A stretch of 64,000 bases of DNA from NCBI GenBank assembly GCA_020639155.1, contig JACKHF010000002.1, positions 868,001 through 932,000 on the forward strand, given 5' to 3'. Made by a program: the position numbers and the translations under genes. The notes under the pieces are model-generated. The model did not search any database. It was not told where the DNA came from and was given only the letters and a program-made list of their open reading frames with translations. Every line of letters starts with the position of its first letter. Within the stretch, counting starts at the first letter, position 1. The DNA is from Phycisphaeraceae bacterium. Lineage in GTDB: Bacteria; Planctomycetota; Phycisphaerae; Phycisphaerales; UBA1924. Positions 44,744-55,300 of this stretch are shown in pieces.

Positions 44744-46222
44744 ATGACAGAACAGGTCAATATCACGGTTTCAGCAAAGTCGACTTCCGCGGACAAAGCA
44801 GGGTCTCAGCCCAAGCGGGTGCTCTCGACGCTGAATGAGGATGGTTCACGACGCTGGATTAAGCCGAAGCCGATCAATGGCCCACTCTATCGGAAGCGTC
44901 TCATCACCGCGTGGGTGCTCATCGCTGTCTTTGCTATCCTGCCATACATCAGGTTCGGAGGAAAGCAATGGGTGCTGCTCGACATTGCCCATCGCAGGTT
45001 CCACATCTTTGGATTTGAGTTCCTGCCAACAGACACTGAGCTATTTGCTCTGTTAATGGTCGGCATTTTCCTTTCCATCTTTCTCTTTACAGCACTCTTT
45101 GGACGAGTTTGGTGTGGCTGGGCTTGCCCACAGACGGTGTACATGGAGTTTGTGTTCAGACCGATCGAGCGGTTCTTCACGGGCACGCCCGGACGAATGG
45201 CAAAGAAGGGGACACTCAAGCACTGGCTGCACACATCCGGCGCTGGAACAGCTCTGAAAACTGTGACATACGTTCTTGTATCGCTCTATCTTGCACACAT
45301 CTTCCTTGCGTACTTTGTCGGCGTGGATGCACTTCGCCAATGGGTCACTCGATCGCCATTCGAGCATCCCGTGTCATTCATGATCATGGCTGGCGTGACC
45401 ATCGCCATGCTGCTTGATTTCGGATTCTTCCGCGAGCAGGTGTGCATTGTAATGTGCCCTTATGGCCGGATGCAGTCAGCGCTGCTCGACAAAGACTCGC
45501 TGATCATTGCATATGACAAGAAACGCGGCGAACCGCGAGGGAAAAAGAAGCGCGGCGAAACAGACAGTTCTACTGGTGACTGTGTCGACTGTCTTAAGTG
45601 TGTTACATGCTGCCCCACCGGGATCGACATCCGCGAGGGGTTGCAGATGGAGTGCATCAACTGCGCACAATGCATCGATGCATGTAACGATGTGATGGCG
45701 AAGCTCAATCGGCCGCTCAACCTCATCAGATACTCTTCGCAGGCGCACGACGCTGGCAGCCCCCGCAAACTCATCCGTCCTCGCACCATCATCTATCCTC
45801 TCATTATTGCAGCTGTGTTTGCACTCTTTGCACTGTTACTCGCCGGGAAAGGCGGAACTGAGTTGATGATTCTTCGCGGCAAGGGCTTACCATATACAGA
45901 GTTCGAAAACAATCTGGTTGGCAATCCGGTTGACCTCAGGGTCATAAACAGATCTGATAAACCGCAAACATACACCATTATGTTCGACAACGCTCCTTCG
46001 ATACTGTTCCGGTCCGAGCACAGTTCCTTCGTCATCCCTCCTCGCAAAACACAAACAGTTTCCGGATTTATCCTTGCACCAGCCGATTCTTTCACGCAGG
46101 GAAAGCTTCAAACGAAGCTTGTTCTGGAGAGTGATATGAAGAAAGTCGCGCACGGCGAGTTTATATTGCTGGGTCCAACAGGACCGGCGACAACAACACC
46201 ACATACCGAGGAGCCAAAGTGA
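44744..46222 (+). CDS. ccoG: cbb3 oxidase assembly protein CcoG (ferredoxin-like, membrane-bound)
   Basis: This 492-residue protein has four or more membrane helices, WCGWACPQTVYMEFVFRPIE, and a pair of 4Fe-4S motifs (CVDCLKCVTCCPTGIDIR and ECINCAQCIDAC), followed by a C-terminal Ig-like domain. CcoG/FixG is needed for cbb3 assembly, probably by reducing Cu(II) for delivery to CuB. The domain order matches the family. It lies 27 bases after ccoP. Confidence 0.94.
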   Translation: MTEQVNITVSAKSTSADKAGSQPKRVLSTLNEDGSRRWIKPKPINGPLYRKRLITAWVLIAVFAILPYIRFGGKQWVLLDIAHRRFHIFGFEFLPTDTELFALLMVGIFLSIFLFTALFGRVWCGWACPQTVYMEFVFRPIERFFTGTPGRMAKKGTLKHWLHTSGAGTALKTVTYVLVSLYLAHIFLAYFVGVDALRQWVTRSPFEHPVSFMIMAGVTIAMLLDFGFFREQVCIVMCPYGRMQSALLDKDSLIIAYDKKRGEPRGKKKRGETDSSTGDCVDCLKCVTCCPTGIDIREGLQMECINCAQCIDACNDVMAKLNRPLNLIRYSSQAHDAGSPRKLIRPRTIIYPLIIAAVFALFALLLAGKGGTELMILRGKGLPYTEFENNLVGNPVDLRVINRSDKPQTYTIMFDNAPSILFRSEHSSFVIPPRKTQTVSGFILAPADSFTQGKLQTKLVLESDMKKVAHGEFILLGPTGPATTTPHTEEPK

Positions 46223-46707
46223 AACTCCGTCTCTGGCCACATTTTATCTTTTTTCTGCTTGCAATCAATTTTTTCGTCGTTGGTATCACCGTGTATGTTG
46301 CGACAACCGATCCGTCGTTTGCGGTTGTTCCCGACTATTACACGAAGGCTGTCGAGTGGGATGCAACCAAAGAAAGACAGGCCGCAAGTGATGCGCTTGG
46401 TTGGAAGGTGCATGTAGCTGCAATACCAATCGGATCTGACATGTTCATTCGTGCGATCGTGCTTGACGAGAACTCACAGCATGTTGAAAATGCGACGGTG
46501 ACTGCTCAGGTATTCCATTCAAGATATGCCGCTGAACAGTCAACACTCGAGTTTGTTCCAGCAACACCCGGCACGTATGACGCAGCTTTTCCTTCATTGC
46601 GTGCTGGTGAGTGGAATATCAAGCTCACTATCAAACGAGATGGTGACACATACCTCGGCTCACATCAACTGCATCTGCTGCAAAGGATAGGGGATCAGGT
46701 CAAGTGA
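46219..46707 (+). CDS. ccoH: FixH/CcoH-family protein
   Basis: This is a 162-residue protein with one N-terminal membrane helix (WPHFIFFLLAINFFVVGITVYV), the typical DPSFAVVPDYYTKAVEWD motif, and an extracytoplasmic beta domain. FixH/CcoH proteins take part in maturation of the cbb3 oxidase. The GTG at 46219 overlaps the ccoG stop. Confidence 0.9.
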   Translation: MKLRLWPHFIFFLLAINFFVVGITVYVATTDPSFAVVPDYYTKAVEWDATKERQAASDALGWKVHVAAIPIGSDMFIRAIVLDENSQHVENATVTAQVFHSRYAAEQSTLEFVPATPGTYDAAFPSLRAGEWNIKLTIKRDGDTYLGSHQLHLLQRIGDQVK

Positions 46708-47501
46708 ATGTCACGCTCGCTATGCTGGGTGCTGTGCTGACCGCGAGCCTGCTCGGTTCGATGCACTGTGCGGGTATGTGCGGCGCGTTTCTTGCCTATG
46801 CGCTGGAACCCACCAGCGGTAAACAGTCGTCACATGTCTCGCTTCAGTCAATGTACCATCTGGGCAGACTGTGGACGTATCTGACACTCGGCGCGATCGC
46901 TGGGCTTGCCGGCTCACTCATTGACATGGGTGGACTCGCACTCGGTGTGCAGCACCTTGCTACATATCTTGTTGGTGGCATGATGATCGTCTTCGGTATC
47001 AAACTGCTGCTTACAGCAACCGGAAAAAAGACCTTTCGGTTTCGTGTACCAAAGCGGCTCGCCAGATATGTGGGTGTTGTCACACGCCGTGTCTCATCAT
47101 GGCCTGCACTGCCCCGCGCATTTGTCATCGGCACAACAACCACGCTGCTGCCATGTGGCTGGCTTTACTTGTTTATTGCAACAGCTGCAACAACGCACAA
47201 TCCTCTCACTGCATGCGTCGTCATGTTTATATTCTGGATTGGCACGCTCCCTGCTCTCGCTGCTGTTGGCGTTGGTATCAAGACAGGTCTTGGCCCGTTG
47301 CGCCAACACATGCCTGTGGTTACATCACTCCTCGTACTTCTTGTTGGATTATTTACTCTCAGCGGCAGACTGAAACCCCTCAATCTTGATGCGTTTCAAC
47401 AGAGAATCGAAGCGCATCAGGCTGATACAACAAAGGCATCGTTCGTACCGACAGTCTCTGTGAATGATCTGCCCTGTTCTGCGGACACTACTTCACCGTG
47501 A
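46704..47501 (+). CDS. TauE/SafE (DsbD-like) membrane protein of the cbb3 cluster
   Basis: This is a 265-residue protein with six or seven helices. It begins with LLGSMHCAGMCGAFLAYAL, with the CxxxC pattern seen in the UreH/SafE-like branch, and has a second TLLPCGWLYLF motif. Such proteins are often found between fixH and ccoI and are thought to be involved in copper or thiol handling. The GTG at 46704 overlaps the fixH stop (GTGA). A cytoplasmic tail with one cysteine ends the protein. The role in oxidase assembly is inferred from position. Confidence 0.85.
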   Translation: MNVTLAMLGAVLTASLLGSMHCAGMCGAFLAYALEPTSGKQSSHVSLQSMYHLGRLWTYLTLGAIAGLAGSLIDMGGLALGVQHLATYLVGGMMIVFGIKLLLTATGKKTFRFRVPKRLARYVGVVTRRVSSWPALPRAFVIGTTTTLLPCGWLYLFIATAATTHNPLTACVVMFIFWIGTLPALAAVGVGIKTGLGPLRQHMPVVTSLLVLLVGLFTLSGRLKPLNLDAFQQRIEAHQADTTKASFVPTVSVNDLPCSADTTSP

Positions 47502-49972
47502 CCACGATCTCAACGAACTCCTCACTTATTGATCGTGCCAAATCACGTGACTGCCTGCTCTGCGATCATTGCGGGCTTCCTGTTCCTGCGGGTTTGATAG
47601 AACCCGAGCACGAGAAGCAGTTCTGCTGCAATGGATGTCGTACAGCGTACTCTGTGATTCATGAGTTTGAACTTGATCGGTACTATACACTTCGCAATAA
47701 GCAAGCAGTCGCTCCTTCCGCCGCTCGCGATACATATGAAGAGTTTGATTCGCCAACCTATGTCGAACAGTGGGTTCGATCCAATGCCGAGACAACCACG
47801 TGCAATGCAACCATCGGCGTGCATGGCATGCATTGCGCAGCATGTGTCTGGCTTCTTGATCGATTGCCACGAATATCATCTGGTGTGCTCGACTCCCGTG
47901 TGAACCTTGCAAAGCACACAATCGATGTGAGATATAACTCGAGTACAACAAAGCCATCCGACATCGCAAAGATCATTGGGTCACTTGGGTACAGGCCCAC
48001 GCTCCCACGATCGGTGGCAGTACAGCAGACACGCCAGCAGGAGGACCGCCGAGCACTTATCCAACTTGGTATTGCAGGTGCATGTGCTGCGAACACCATG
48101 CTCTTTGCTGTCGCACTGTACGCCGGAGCACTCGCCGATATGTCGGCAGAGCACACACGAATCATCCGCTGGGTCAGCATGGCTTTCAGCATTGTCTCCG
48201 TCGCTTGGCCTGGGCGCATCTTCTTACGCAGCGCGTTCAATCACCTCCGGGCAAGAACAATCGGCCTTGATGTCCCCATCGCAGTTGCATTATCAGTTGG
48301 GGTCGTGTGGAGCATCGTAAGCACACTCCGCGACGCTGGCGAGGTGTATTACGATTCGCTTAGCGTGCTTGTGTTCGCGTTGTTGCTCGCAAGGTTTATC
48401 CAGCAACGTCAGCAACGATGGGCAACATCTGCAATCGAGCACATCATTTCACTCGTGCCAGCATCTGCACGCATTGTTGATGAGAATGGACTTGAGCGGG
48501 TTATTCCGATTGATGCTCTTCAGAAGAACACCATCGTTCTCGTCAAACCAGGCGAATCTGTGCCTGCCGATGGCATTGTCATCGATGGGGAATCGCATCT
48601 CGACACATCGATTCTGACCGGAGAGTCTCGACCAATGCATGTGTCTGCAGGCTCATCTGTGTTTGCTGGAACACAGAACGAATCTCGTGAAATCCGCGTG
48701 CGTGTTGAAAACACCGGCGCAACAACGCGCATCAGTAAACTCATGCAACTTATGGAAGAGGGTGCAGCAAAGAAAGCTCCGATCATCGACCTTGCAGACA
48801 AAGCAACCGCATGGTTCATTGGGGTTATCTCTTTGGTTGCTTTATTGACCTGGATATTCGCACTGCCACTCGGTGGTGCTGCAGCTACAGAGCGCACCGT
48901 CTCGCTTCTGATTGTCTCATGCCCATGTGCGCTTGGTCTTGCAACTCCGATGGCTATCAGTATCGCTCTGGGTCGTGCTGCAAAGCGTGGAGTGCTAATT
49001 AAGTCCGGAGCTGCGCTTCAGGCCCTTGCAGGATCAGGCATACTCTGGCTCGACAAAACCGGCACCGTCACAACCGGATCTATGCAAATTGTTCGCACGC
49101 TTGGCAATGCGAACGCTGTTCAACTGGCCGCATCGCTCGAGCGGGATATCCCACACCCCATCGCACATGCAATCGCTGCGCATGTGCAAACAACCTATCC
49201 CGATCCAGAGCATGTCACTTACCACACCGGTCGAGGTGTGACCGGCATCGTCAATGGGCATTCAGTTGTGGTAGGCTCTCTTGGATTCGTTCAGAGTGAA
49301 CTCGGTACCGATGCTCCTTCGCCAAAAAATTCTCATTTGACGCCCGACGACTTGGATGCATGGCGAAAACGCTCTGCTGGCGACGCACTCACTCCGGTAT
49401 TCATCGCGGTTGACAATGCCATTGTTGCCGCAGTCGCAACTGGTGATGCTGTCAGAGAAGATGCAAGAGACTCTGTTGAACAACTGACGCGTCTGGGCTG
49501 GGATGTCGGGCTGCTTTCCGGGGACGAGCCAGCAATCGCTGAACATGTCGGTTCTGTTGTGGGTATTCATCGAGTCGTTGGCGGAGCAACACCGGAGCAC
49601 AAACTTGATGTCGTAACACAAGCGTTAGGCACAACAATCATGGTTGGAGACGGCGTTAATGACGCTGCCGCTCTGGCTGCTGCAACTGTCGGCATTGCTG
49701 TCCATGGGGGTGCCGAGGCATCACTCGATGCGGCGGATATCTACCTGCAACATCCGGGTCTGCGCGACATCGTATCAACGGTCCAACTCGGCAAAGGCAC
49801 AATGCGTGTCGTCAAATCAAATCTTGCAATCTCGTTTCTGTATAATGCCGGTGCTATTACCGCTGCAACACTCGGATATGTATCGCCGCTTGTCGCGGCT
49901 GTTCTCATGCCAATCAGTTCGCTGACTGTTGTGCTCAACTCGCTTCGCGCTGGCCGCACCGATACTATGTAG
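47498..49972 (+). CDS. ccoI: Copper-transporting P1B-type ATPase CcoI/FixI
   Basis: This is an 824-residue copper ATPase that supplies the cbb3 oxidase. The N-terminus has a Cys-rich motif (CDHCGLP...CCNGC) and a metal-binding domain with GMHCAACVW. The membrane part contains the CPC motif Cys475-Pro-Cys477. Asp519 in DKTGTVTTG is phosphorylated, and [19 protein letters not shown] forms the hinge. TGES is present near the A domain. The GTG overlaps the upstream stop. The N-terminal Cys-rich extension is typical of CcoI. Confidence 0.94.
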   Translation: MTTISTNSSLIDRAKSRDCLLCDHCGLPVPAGLIEPEHEKQFCCNGCRTAYSVIHEFELDRYYTLRNKQAVAPSAARDTYEEFDSPTYVEQWVRSNAETTTCNATIGVHGMHCAACVWLLDRLPRISSGVLDSRVNLAKHTIDVRYNSSTTKPSDIAKIIGSLGYRPTLPRSVAVQQTRQQEDRRALIQLGIAGACAANTMLFAVALYAGALADMSAEHTRIIRWVSMAFSIVSVAWPGRIFLRSAFNHLRARTIGLDVPIAVALSVGVVWSIVSTLRDAGEVYYDSLSVLVFALLLARFIQQRQQRWATSAIEHIISLVPASARIVDENGLERVIPIDALQKNTIVLVKPGESVPADGIVIDGESHLDTSILTGESRPMHVSAGSSVFAGTQNESREIRVRVENTGATTRISKLMQLMEEGAAKKAPIIDLADKATAWFIGVISLVALLTWIFALPLGGAAATERTVSLLIVSCPCALGLATPMAISIALGRAAKRGVLIKSGAALQALAGSGILWLDKTGTVTTGSMQIVRTLGNANAVQLAASLERDIPHPIAHAIAAHVQTTYPDPEHVTYHTGRGVTGIVNGHSVVVGSLGFVQSELGTDAPSPKNSHLTPDDLDAWRKRSAGDALTPVFIAVDNAIVAAVATGDAVREDARDSVEQLTRLGWDVGLLSGDEPAIAEHVGSVVGIHRVVGGATPEHKLDVVTQALGTTIMVGDGVNDAAALAAATVGIAVHGGAEASLDAADIYLQHPGLRDIVSTVQLGKGTMRVVKSNLAISFLYNAGAITAATLGYVSPLVAAVLMPISSLTVVLNSLRAGRTDTM

Positions 49973-49973
49973 C

Positions 49974-50129
49974 ATGGACGTGCTGTACATCGTTATCCCA
50001 CTCGCGGTACTGCTGGCAGCAATCGCACTCGGTGCGTTTATCTGGTCCGTCAAGTCCGGACAGTTCGACGACCTTGACACACCTGCAATCCGTGCCGCGC
50101 TCGATGACGATGAAACATCGCCAAGCTAA
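49974..50129 (+). CDS. ccoS: CcoS-like small cbb3 assembly protein
   Basis: This is a 51-residue protein with one N-terminal helix ([22 protein letters not shown]) and the typical [18 protein letters not shown] sequence, the CcoS pattern. It follows ccoI by one base. CcoS is needed for insertion of cofactors into the oxidase. The frame extends upstream to 49929 inside ccoI, which is not used. Confidence 0.9.
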   Translation: MDVLYIVIPLAVLLAAIALGAFIWSVKSGQFDDLDTPAIRAALDDDETSPS

Positions 50130-50138
50130 TCACCGTTT

Positions 50139-52202
50139 TCATACGACCACCTTGACAACGACAAACGTAATATCGTCCTGTGCTGAAACAGATCCAAGGA
50201 ATGAGGCAAGATCCTTCTCGATTGCAGCAGCAATGCCTGCAGCATCCATCGTGACATGTGATTCGATCACCAAACGCAAACGATCTTTCCCGTAAAGCTC
50301 TTCATTCTCGTTCATCGCTTCCCATATCCCGTCGGTACCGATCACAAGAACATCGCCCTGCTCAATGCCTTCAAACACGTGCTCCTGATAGGTTGTGTCC
50401 GGCATCGCTCCCAGCAGAAGTTCGCTGCCATCAAGTTCGGTCACTTTCCCCGTCTTTACGCTGCACAGCATAATCGGATCATGGCCAGCACTCGACCATC
50501 TCACGGCATGCTGTTCCGGGTCTACCACGATGAGCATCATTGTCATGAACTTGTGATGCCGGTCCTCCTCAAGCATGCGGTTGATACATGAGAGCAAGTC
50601 GGACAGCTTCCCCTTTTCAGATGCATGTGATCGCAGTGTCGCACGCGCAGATGCCATCAGCAGTGCTGCCGCAACACCGTGACCGGTCACATCACCAAGG
50701 GCAATGAGCAGCTTGGAATCGTTGATCTTTGTTGTTTCAATGAAGTCAAAGTAATCACCGCCGGTCTCGTCGCAATACTTTGTTCGACCCGCGATATCAA
50801 GACCGGGCACGCGAGGATCTTCGCTTGGAAGCAGGCTCTGTTGCACTTCCATTGCAACACGCATCGAGTTGTGTAATGCAACATTTTCTTGTAACTTCGG
50901 TACCATCAGGTTGAATGTCGTCGCAAGTCGACCGAGCTCGTCATGGTTTCGCACCGGCGCTGTCACAGTGAAATCACCCTCGGCAAGCTGATTTGCAGCG
51001 GCGGTGAGTTCAAGCACAGGCTTTGCAATGCTTCGTGCTCGCCAGAGCGCAAGAGCAACAGCCAGGCAAGAGACCCCAAGCACAATAAACACCTGCTGAC
51101 GAATCATTGCATCGATACCCGCAGAAAACTGGGCTTGTGGCTCAACAGTCACGACGCGCCACGAACGATGCCGAGGGCTTGCGTACCCAGCTATCCACTT
51201 TTCCCGAGAGGTTGCTGTCTTCCCCTCAGTCAACGGATGGGCATCAGACACAAGATCTGCATGACGAACACGCGTAAATACTGCGTTGCCATGAGGTTCA
51301 CTTCCCGTCATCGGATCCTGCAGTTCCGGCATATCTGCTGAGAGCACTGTGTCAGCACTGTATCGAAGTTGCGGATTTATCTCCGCTATACGTGCTTCAC
51401 TCAGCTTTGCAAGACTGTGGTAGAGCAGACCTCGGTCAGGATGCGCAAGTATGACACCGTTTGCATCCACAAGCATGCCATGCCCGCGATCACCAACCTT
51501 GATCTCGTCAATCAATCGCCACAACCGCTGGCCTTTGAGTTTCAGCACGACTGTGCCGATGACAGATAGCTCCTCGCTTCCGCGAACTGCAGTTGCTACA
51601 GAAGTGCTTCCCTCTTCCTGCTCAACTCTCGTGTTCAACTCGTATACAGGCATCGAGAAATACACACCGGGTTCGCCGGATGTTTTTCCAATCAGCACTT
51701 GTGATACATAGGAGTTCCCTGCCTGCGCCTGAAGGAAGTACTCACGGAACGTAAAATCCATTCCAATGTTTGATTCGCTCGTACCCACAAGACCAATGCC
51801 AGGCTCGTTTGTCACAAACATTGAAGCATAATCACTATTTGATTCAATCACAGTGAGCATTCGGTCCATGACACGATCAAACAACGGACCGCGTTCTTCT
51901 GTCGAGTACCTGCCATTTGCAGCAGCATGACAAAGCTCGATGACACGCTCGTCTCTAGCGACCTGCTCAACCACGCGTGAGGTATCAAAGATCAACTGAT
52001 CAAGTCTCGCTGCAGCGGATTCAGCGAGCAGGCGAAGCTTGTCCTGTGAAAGCTGTGCAAGATTCGATCGTGAACCAGTGGATATCAACCACCCTGCCAG
52101 CAATAACGGAACAACCGACGCGACCAGCAGGTCTACGGCAAGTTTGACAGCAATCGGCCATGAGCCGGGTCGGAACAAGAGAGAGGATTGGGTGGATGCC
52201 AT
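50139..52202 (-). CDS. Membrane-bound SpoIIE/PP2C-type serine phosphatase with HAMP domain
   Basis: This is a 687-residue signalling protein. One membrane helix near the start is followed by a large extracytoplasmic sensor domain (Cache-like; GHGMLVDANGVILAHPD), a second helix, and a HAMP domain (SIAKPVLELTAAANQLAEGDFTV). The C-terminal phosphatase has LLPSEDPRVPGLDIAGR, GGDYFDF, GDVTGHGVAAALLMA, and GTDGIWEAMN, with metal-binding aspartates. It would dephosphorylate an anti-sigma-factor antagonist or similar serine-phosphorylated partner, not found here. The frame opens at 52352, but the preferred start is ATG 52202. It converges on the cbb3 operon. Confidence 0.9.
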   Translation of the reverse strand: MASTQSSLLFRPGSWPIAVKLAVDLLVASVVPLLLAGWLISTGSRSNLAQLSQDKLRLLAESAAARLDQLIFDTSRVVEQVARDERVIELCHAAANGRYSTEERGPLFDRVMDRMLTVIESNSDYASMFVTNEPGIGLVGTSESNIGMDFTFREYFLQAQAGNSYVSQVLIGKTSGEPGVYFSMPVYELNTRVEQEEGSTSVATAVRGSEELSVIGTVVLKLKGQRLWRLIDEIKVGDRGHGMLVDANGVILAHPDRGLLYHSLAKLSEARIAEINPQLRYSADTVLSADMPELQDPMTGSEPHGNAVFTRVRHADLVSDAHPLTEGKTATSREKWIAGYASPRHRSWRVVTVEPQAQFSAGIDAMIRQQVFIVLGVSCLAVALALWRARSIAKPVLELTAAANQLAEGDFTVTAPVRNHDELGRLATTFNLMVPKLQENVALHNSMRVAMEVQQSLLPSEDPRVPGLDIAGRTKYCDETGGDYFDFIETTKINDSKLLIALGDVTGHGVAAALLMASARATLRSHASEKGKLSDLLSCINRMLEEDRHHKFMTMMLIVVDPEQHAVRWSSAGHDPIMLCSVKTGKVTELDGSELLLGAMPDTTYQEHVFEGIEQGDVLVIGTDGIWEAMNENEELYGKDRLRLVIESHVTMDAAGIAAAIEKDLASFLGSVSAQDDITFVVVKVVV

Positions 52203-52248
52203 CGATGGAACTATAAGTACAGAGATTGATTCGTGAATCCAGTCCGCT

Positions 52249-52291
52249 CCAAAGCGAAACCACCCCAACCGCCAGATGGACGGTCGGGGTG
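52249..52291 (-). terminator. Hairpin after nrdJ, possible terminator
   Basis: On the minus strand CACCCCGACCG (52291-52281) pairs with CGGTTGGGGTG (52271-52261), 11 pairs with one G-U, around a nine-base loop. GTTTCGCTTTGG follows. It lies between the nrdJ stop and the phosphatase start. Confidence 0.55.
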
Positions 52292-52374
52292 CGGGAAGGA
52301 AGCGGGACATCTTTCCATGGCTCGACGGTTGGGAGAAACCGTGTGCCGACATCCCGCGGTGGTGGGTATATCTC

Positions 52375-55300
52375 TTACGAGCAGCCGGTTGTTGCTCCGC
52401 AGTTCAGACACTTGTAACACGTTCCATTTCGAACAGTGATCTCGCCACAGACATCACAGGCTGGAGCATCGCCCATCGACTGGTTGGATGCCGACAAGGA
52501 CGAGACCATCTTCATCGCACCGCCATCAGATGGAGGAGTTTGCGTTCTCGACCCTGGCGCTGCAACTGCCTCCAGTCCGCCGTATGGCACGTCACGCTTC
52601 AAGCGATGCTGCTTTTCGCTGGATGACCCATTCCGATCGGGACCGCGATCACTCAATGATTCCTTCATTGGATTCGAACGCTTTGGCGCGTGCTGCTCGC
52701 GATATCCCTCGACAAACTGCATGCCCAGCCAGCGGAAAATGTAATCAACCAGACTCTTCGCAAATGGGATGTCGGGGTTAGTGGTCATGCCAGCAGGCTC
52801 GAACCGTTGATAGCTGAACTTGCGCACGAGGCTCTCGATCGGCACGCCGTACTGCATCGCCACGGAAACAGCTGTACCCAGCGTGTCCATAAGACCGCCG
52901 ATGGTCGATCCTTCCTTGGCCATGGTAATAAACAACTCACCCGGCTCGCCATTTTCATACAAGCCAACATTCAGATAGCCCTCATGGCCAGCGATGTTGA
53001 ACTTGTGCGTGATCGACTGGCGGGTATCGGGAAGCCTGCGACGCATCGGACGCTCGACAATGCGCACCGTCTCCTTCTCAGCTGCAACCGGCGCGGTCTC
53101 GGCAACCGCCTTCGCAACATTCATCACGCCGTCGGCGACCTCAGCGCGAGCCTCGGCAATCTCTGCATCAGTATCGTCGTCGTCGAGCAGTTCCTCGTCC
53201 TTGTCGCTGGTGTTGTTCAAAGGCTGCGACAGCTTGCACCCATCTCGATAGAGCGCGTTTGCCTTCAGCCCGAGTTCCCAACTCATCCGATAGCATGAAG
53301 CAATATCTTCAACCGTCGCGCTGTTCGGGAGGTTGATCGTCTTGCTGATCGCACCGGATATAAACGGCTGAGACGCCGCCATCATCCTGATGTGCCCTGT
53401 CGGTGCAATGAATCGTTTGCCGATCTTGCCGCATGTGTTTGCACAATCGAACACGGGCAGATGGTCTGCCTTCAGATGCGGCGACCCCTCCACTGTCTGC
53501 GTGCCGCAGATCAACGTGTTCAGTTCATCGATCTGACTGGACGAAAGCCCAAGCGCTGCGAGCGCGTTGAACGCCGAGTTTGCCTTTGCGTGCTCGGGAT
53601 CGATACTCAAACGTTGCAGGCACGCATCGCCGAGAGCCCACGAACCAAACGCAAACTTCAGCTCAAACACGCTGGGGAGCGCCTCGCCGATCCGATGCAG
53701 ATCTTCCTCGGTCATGCCTCTGGCAAGCAGCCATTGCGCAAATGTCTGGCCTTCCTTTGCACTCGGTGCATCAGTCGGCATTGGCACATTGAGGTGCAGT
53801 GCTCCAAGCAGATACTCAAGAATGCCCTTGATCTCATTGTCGGCATACCCGAGCGCGCGGAGTGCAGGCTTCACCGATGCATTGGCGATCTTGAAGTATC
53901 CGCCTCCAGCGAGCTTTTTGAACTTCACAAGCGCAAAGTCCGGCTCAACACCAGTCGTGTCACAATCCATCAGGAGACCAATCGTGCCGGTCGGTGCAAT
54001 CACGGTCACCTGCGCGTTGCGGTACCCGTGGAGCAGACCAAGCTCGAGCGCATCATCCCATGCGCTCTTTGCGTGCTCACCGAGTTCCGCAATGTTGCGC
54101 ATGTTCACTCGGCCGGACCCGATCAGCCCGTGGTCGATCGGTACCGGACGGATGCGAAGGTTTTCGTACGCGCTGGAGTCGCGTGCAGCGCCGTGGGCGG
54201 CATGGCGATGGTTGCGGATGACGCGGAGCATGTTCTCGCGATCGTCGGCATATCCGGGGAATGCGCCGTGCTCGCTGGCAAGACACGCGCTCTGCGCGTA
54301 ACTACGACCCGTCATGATCGATGTCAGACACGCGCACACTGCACGGGCTTCATCGGAATCATACGGAATGCCCGCCTGCATCAACATCGCGCCGAGGTTC
54401 GCATACCCAAGGCCGAGCGTTCGGTACTTCCACGAAAGTTCCGCGATCTTCTCAGACGGGAACGCTGCCATCAATACGCTGATCTCAAGCACCGTCGTCC
54501 ACAGATCGACACCGTGCTCGTACGCAGCAACATCGAACGTGCGCGTGGTCGAGTCGTAGAACTTCAGCATGTTCAACGACGCGAGATTGCACGCGGTGTT
54601 ATCGAGGAACATGTACTCTGAGCACGGATTGCTCGCGTTGATGCGCCCGCCATTCGGGCATGTGTGCCACGCGTTGATGGTGGTATCATACTGCACGCCG
54701 GGGTCGGCACAGCGCCACGCTGCGTAGTTCAGATCGTTCCAGAGTTCGCTCGCCTTGAATGTGTGCGCAACCTGGCCATTCGTGCGCCAGCGCGTGGTCC
54801 AGTCGCCATCTGCATCAACTGCGTCAAAGAACGCGTCAGGGATACGAATGGAGTTGTTCGAGTTCTGCCCGGAAACCGTCTGGTACGCCTCGCCGTTGAA
54901 GTCGTAATCGAGATCGAGCTTGACACGACCTGCGGTCTTTGCAATGTCTTCGCGCTTCTGCTTGAGAAGTTTCAACCCCTCGACGAGCGACGCAACCTTG
55001 ATCTCCTCGCGCACCTTCCAGTTCACAAACTCGCGGATGTCGGGGTGATCCATGTCAAGACAGACCATCTTGGCAGCGCGGCGCGTGGTTCCGCCGGATT
55101 TGATCGCGCTCGCGGCGCGATCGCCAATGCGCAACCACGACATCAGCCCAGACGACTTGCCACCACCAGAAAGTGGTTCACCCTCGCCGCGAAGCGATGA
55201 GAAGTTCGTGCCCGTGCCGGAACCGTACTTGAACAGGCGCGCCTCGCGCACCCACAGATCCATGATGCCGCCGTCGTTGACAAGATCGTCGGAAACGCTC

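Noticed and set aside
53392..54621. 409-codon plus-strand frame
   Set aside because: It lies wholly antisense to nrdJ, whose motifs are unmistakable, and its product shows no domain-like pattern; long antisense frames are expected at this codon bias.
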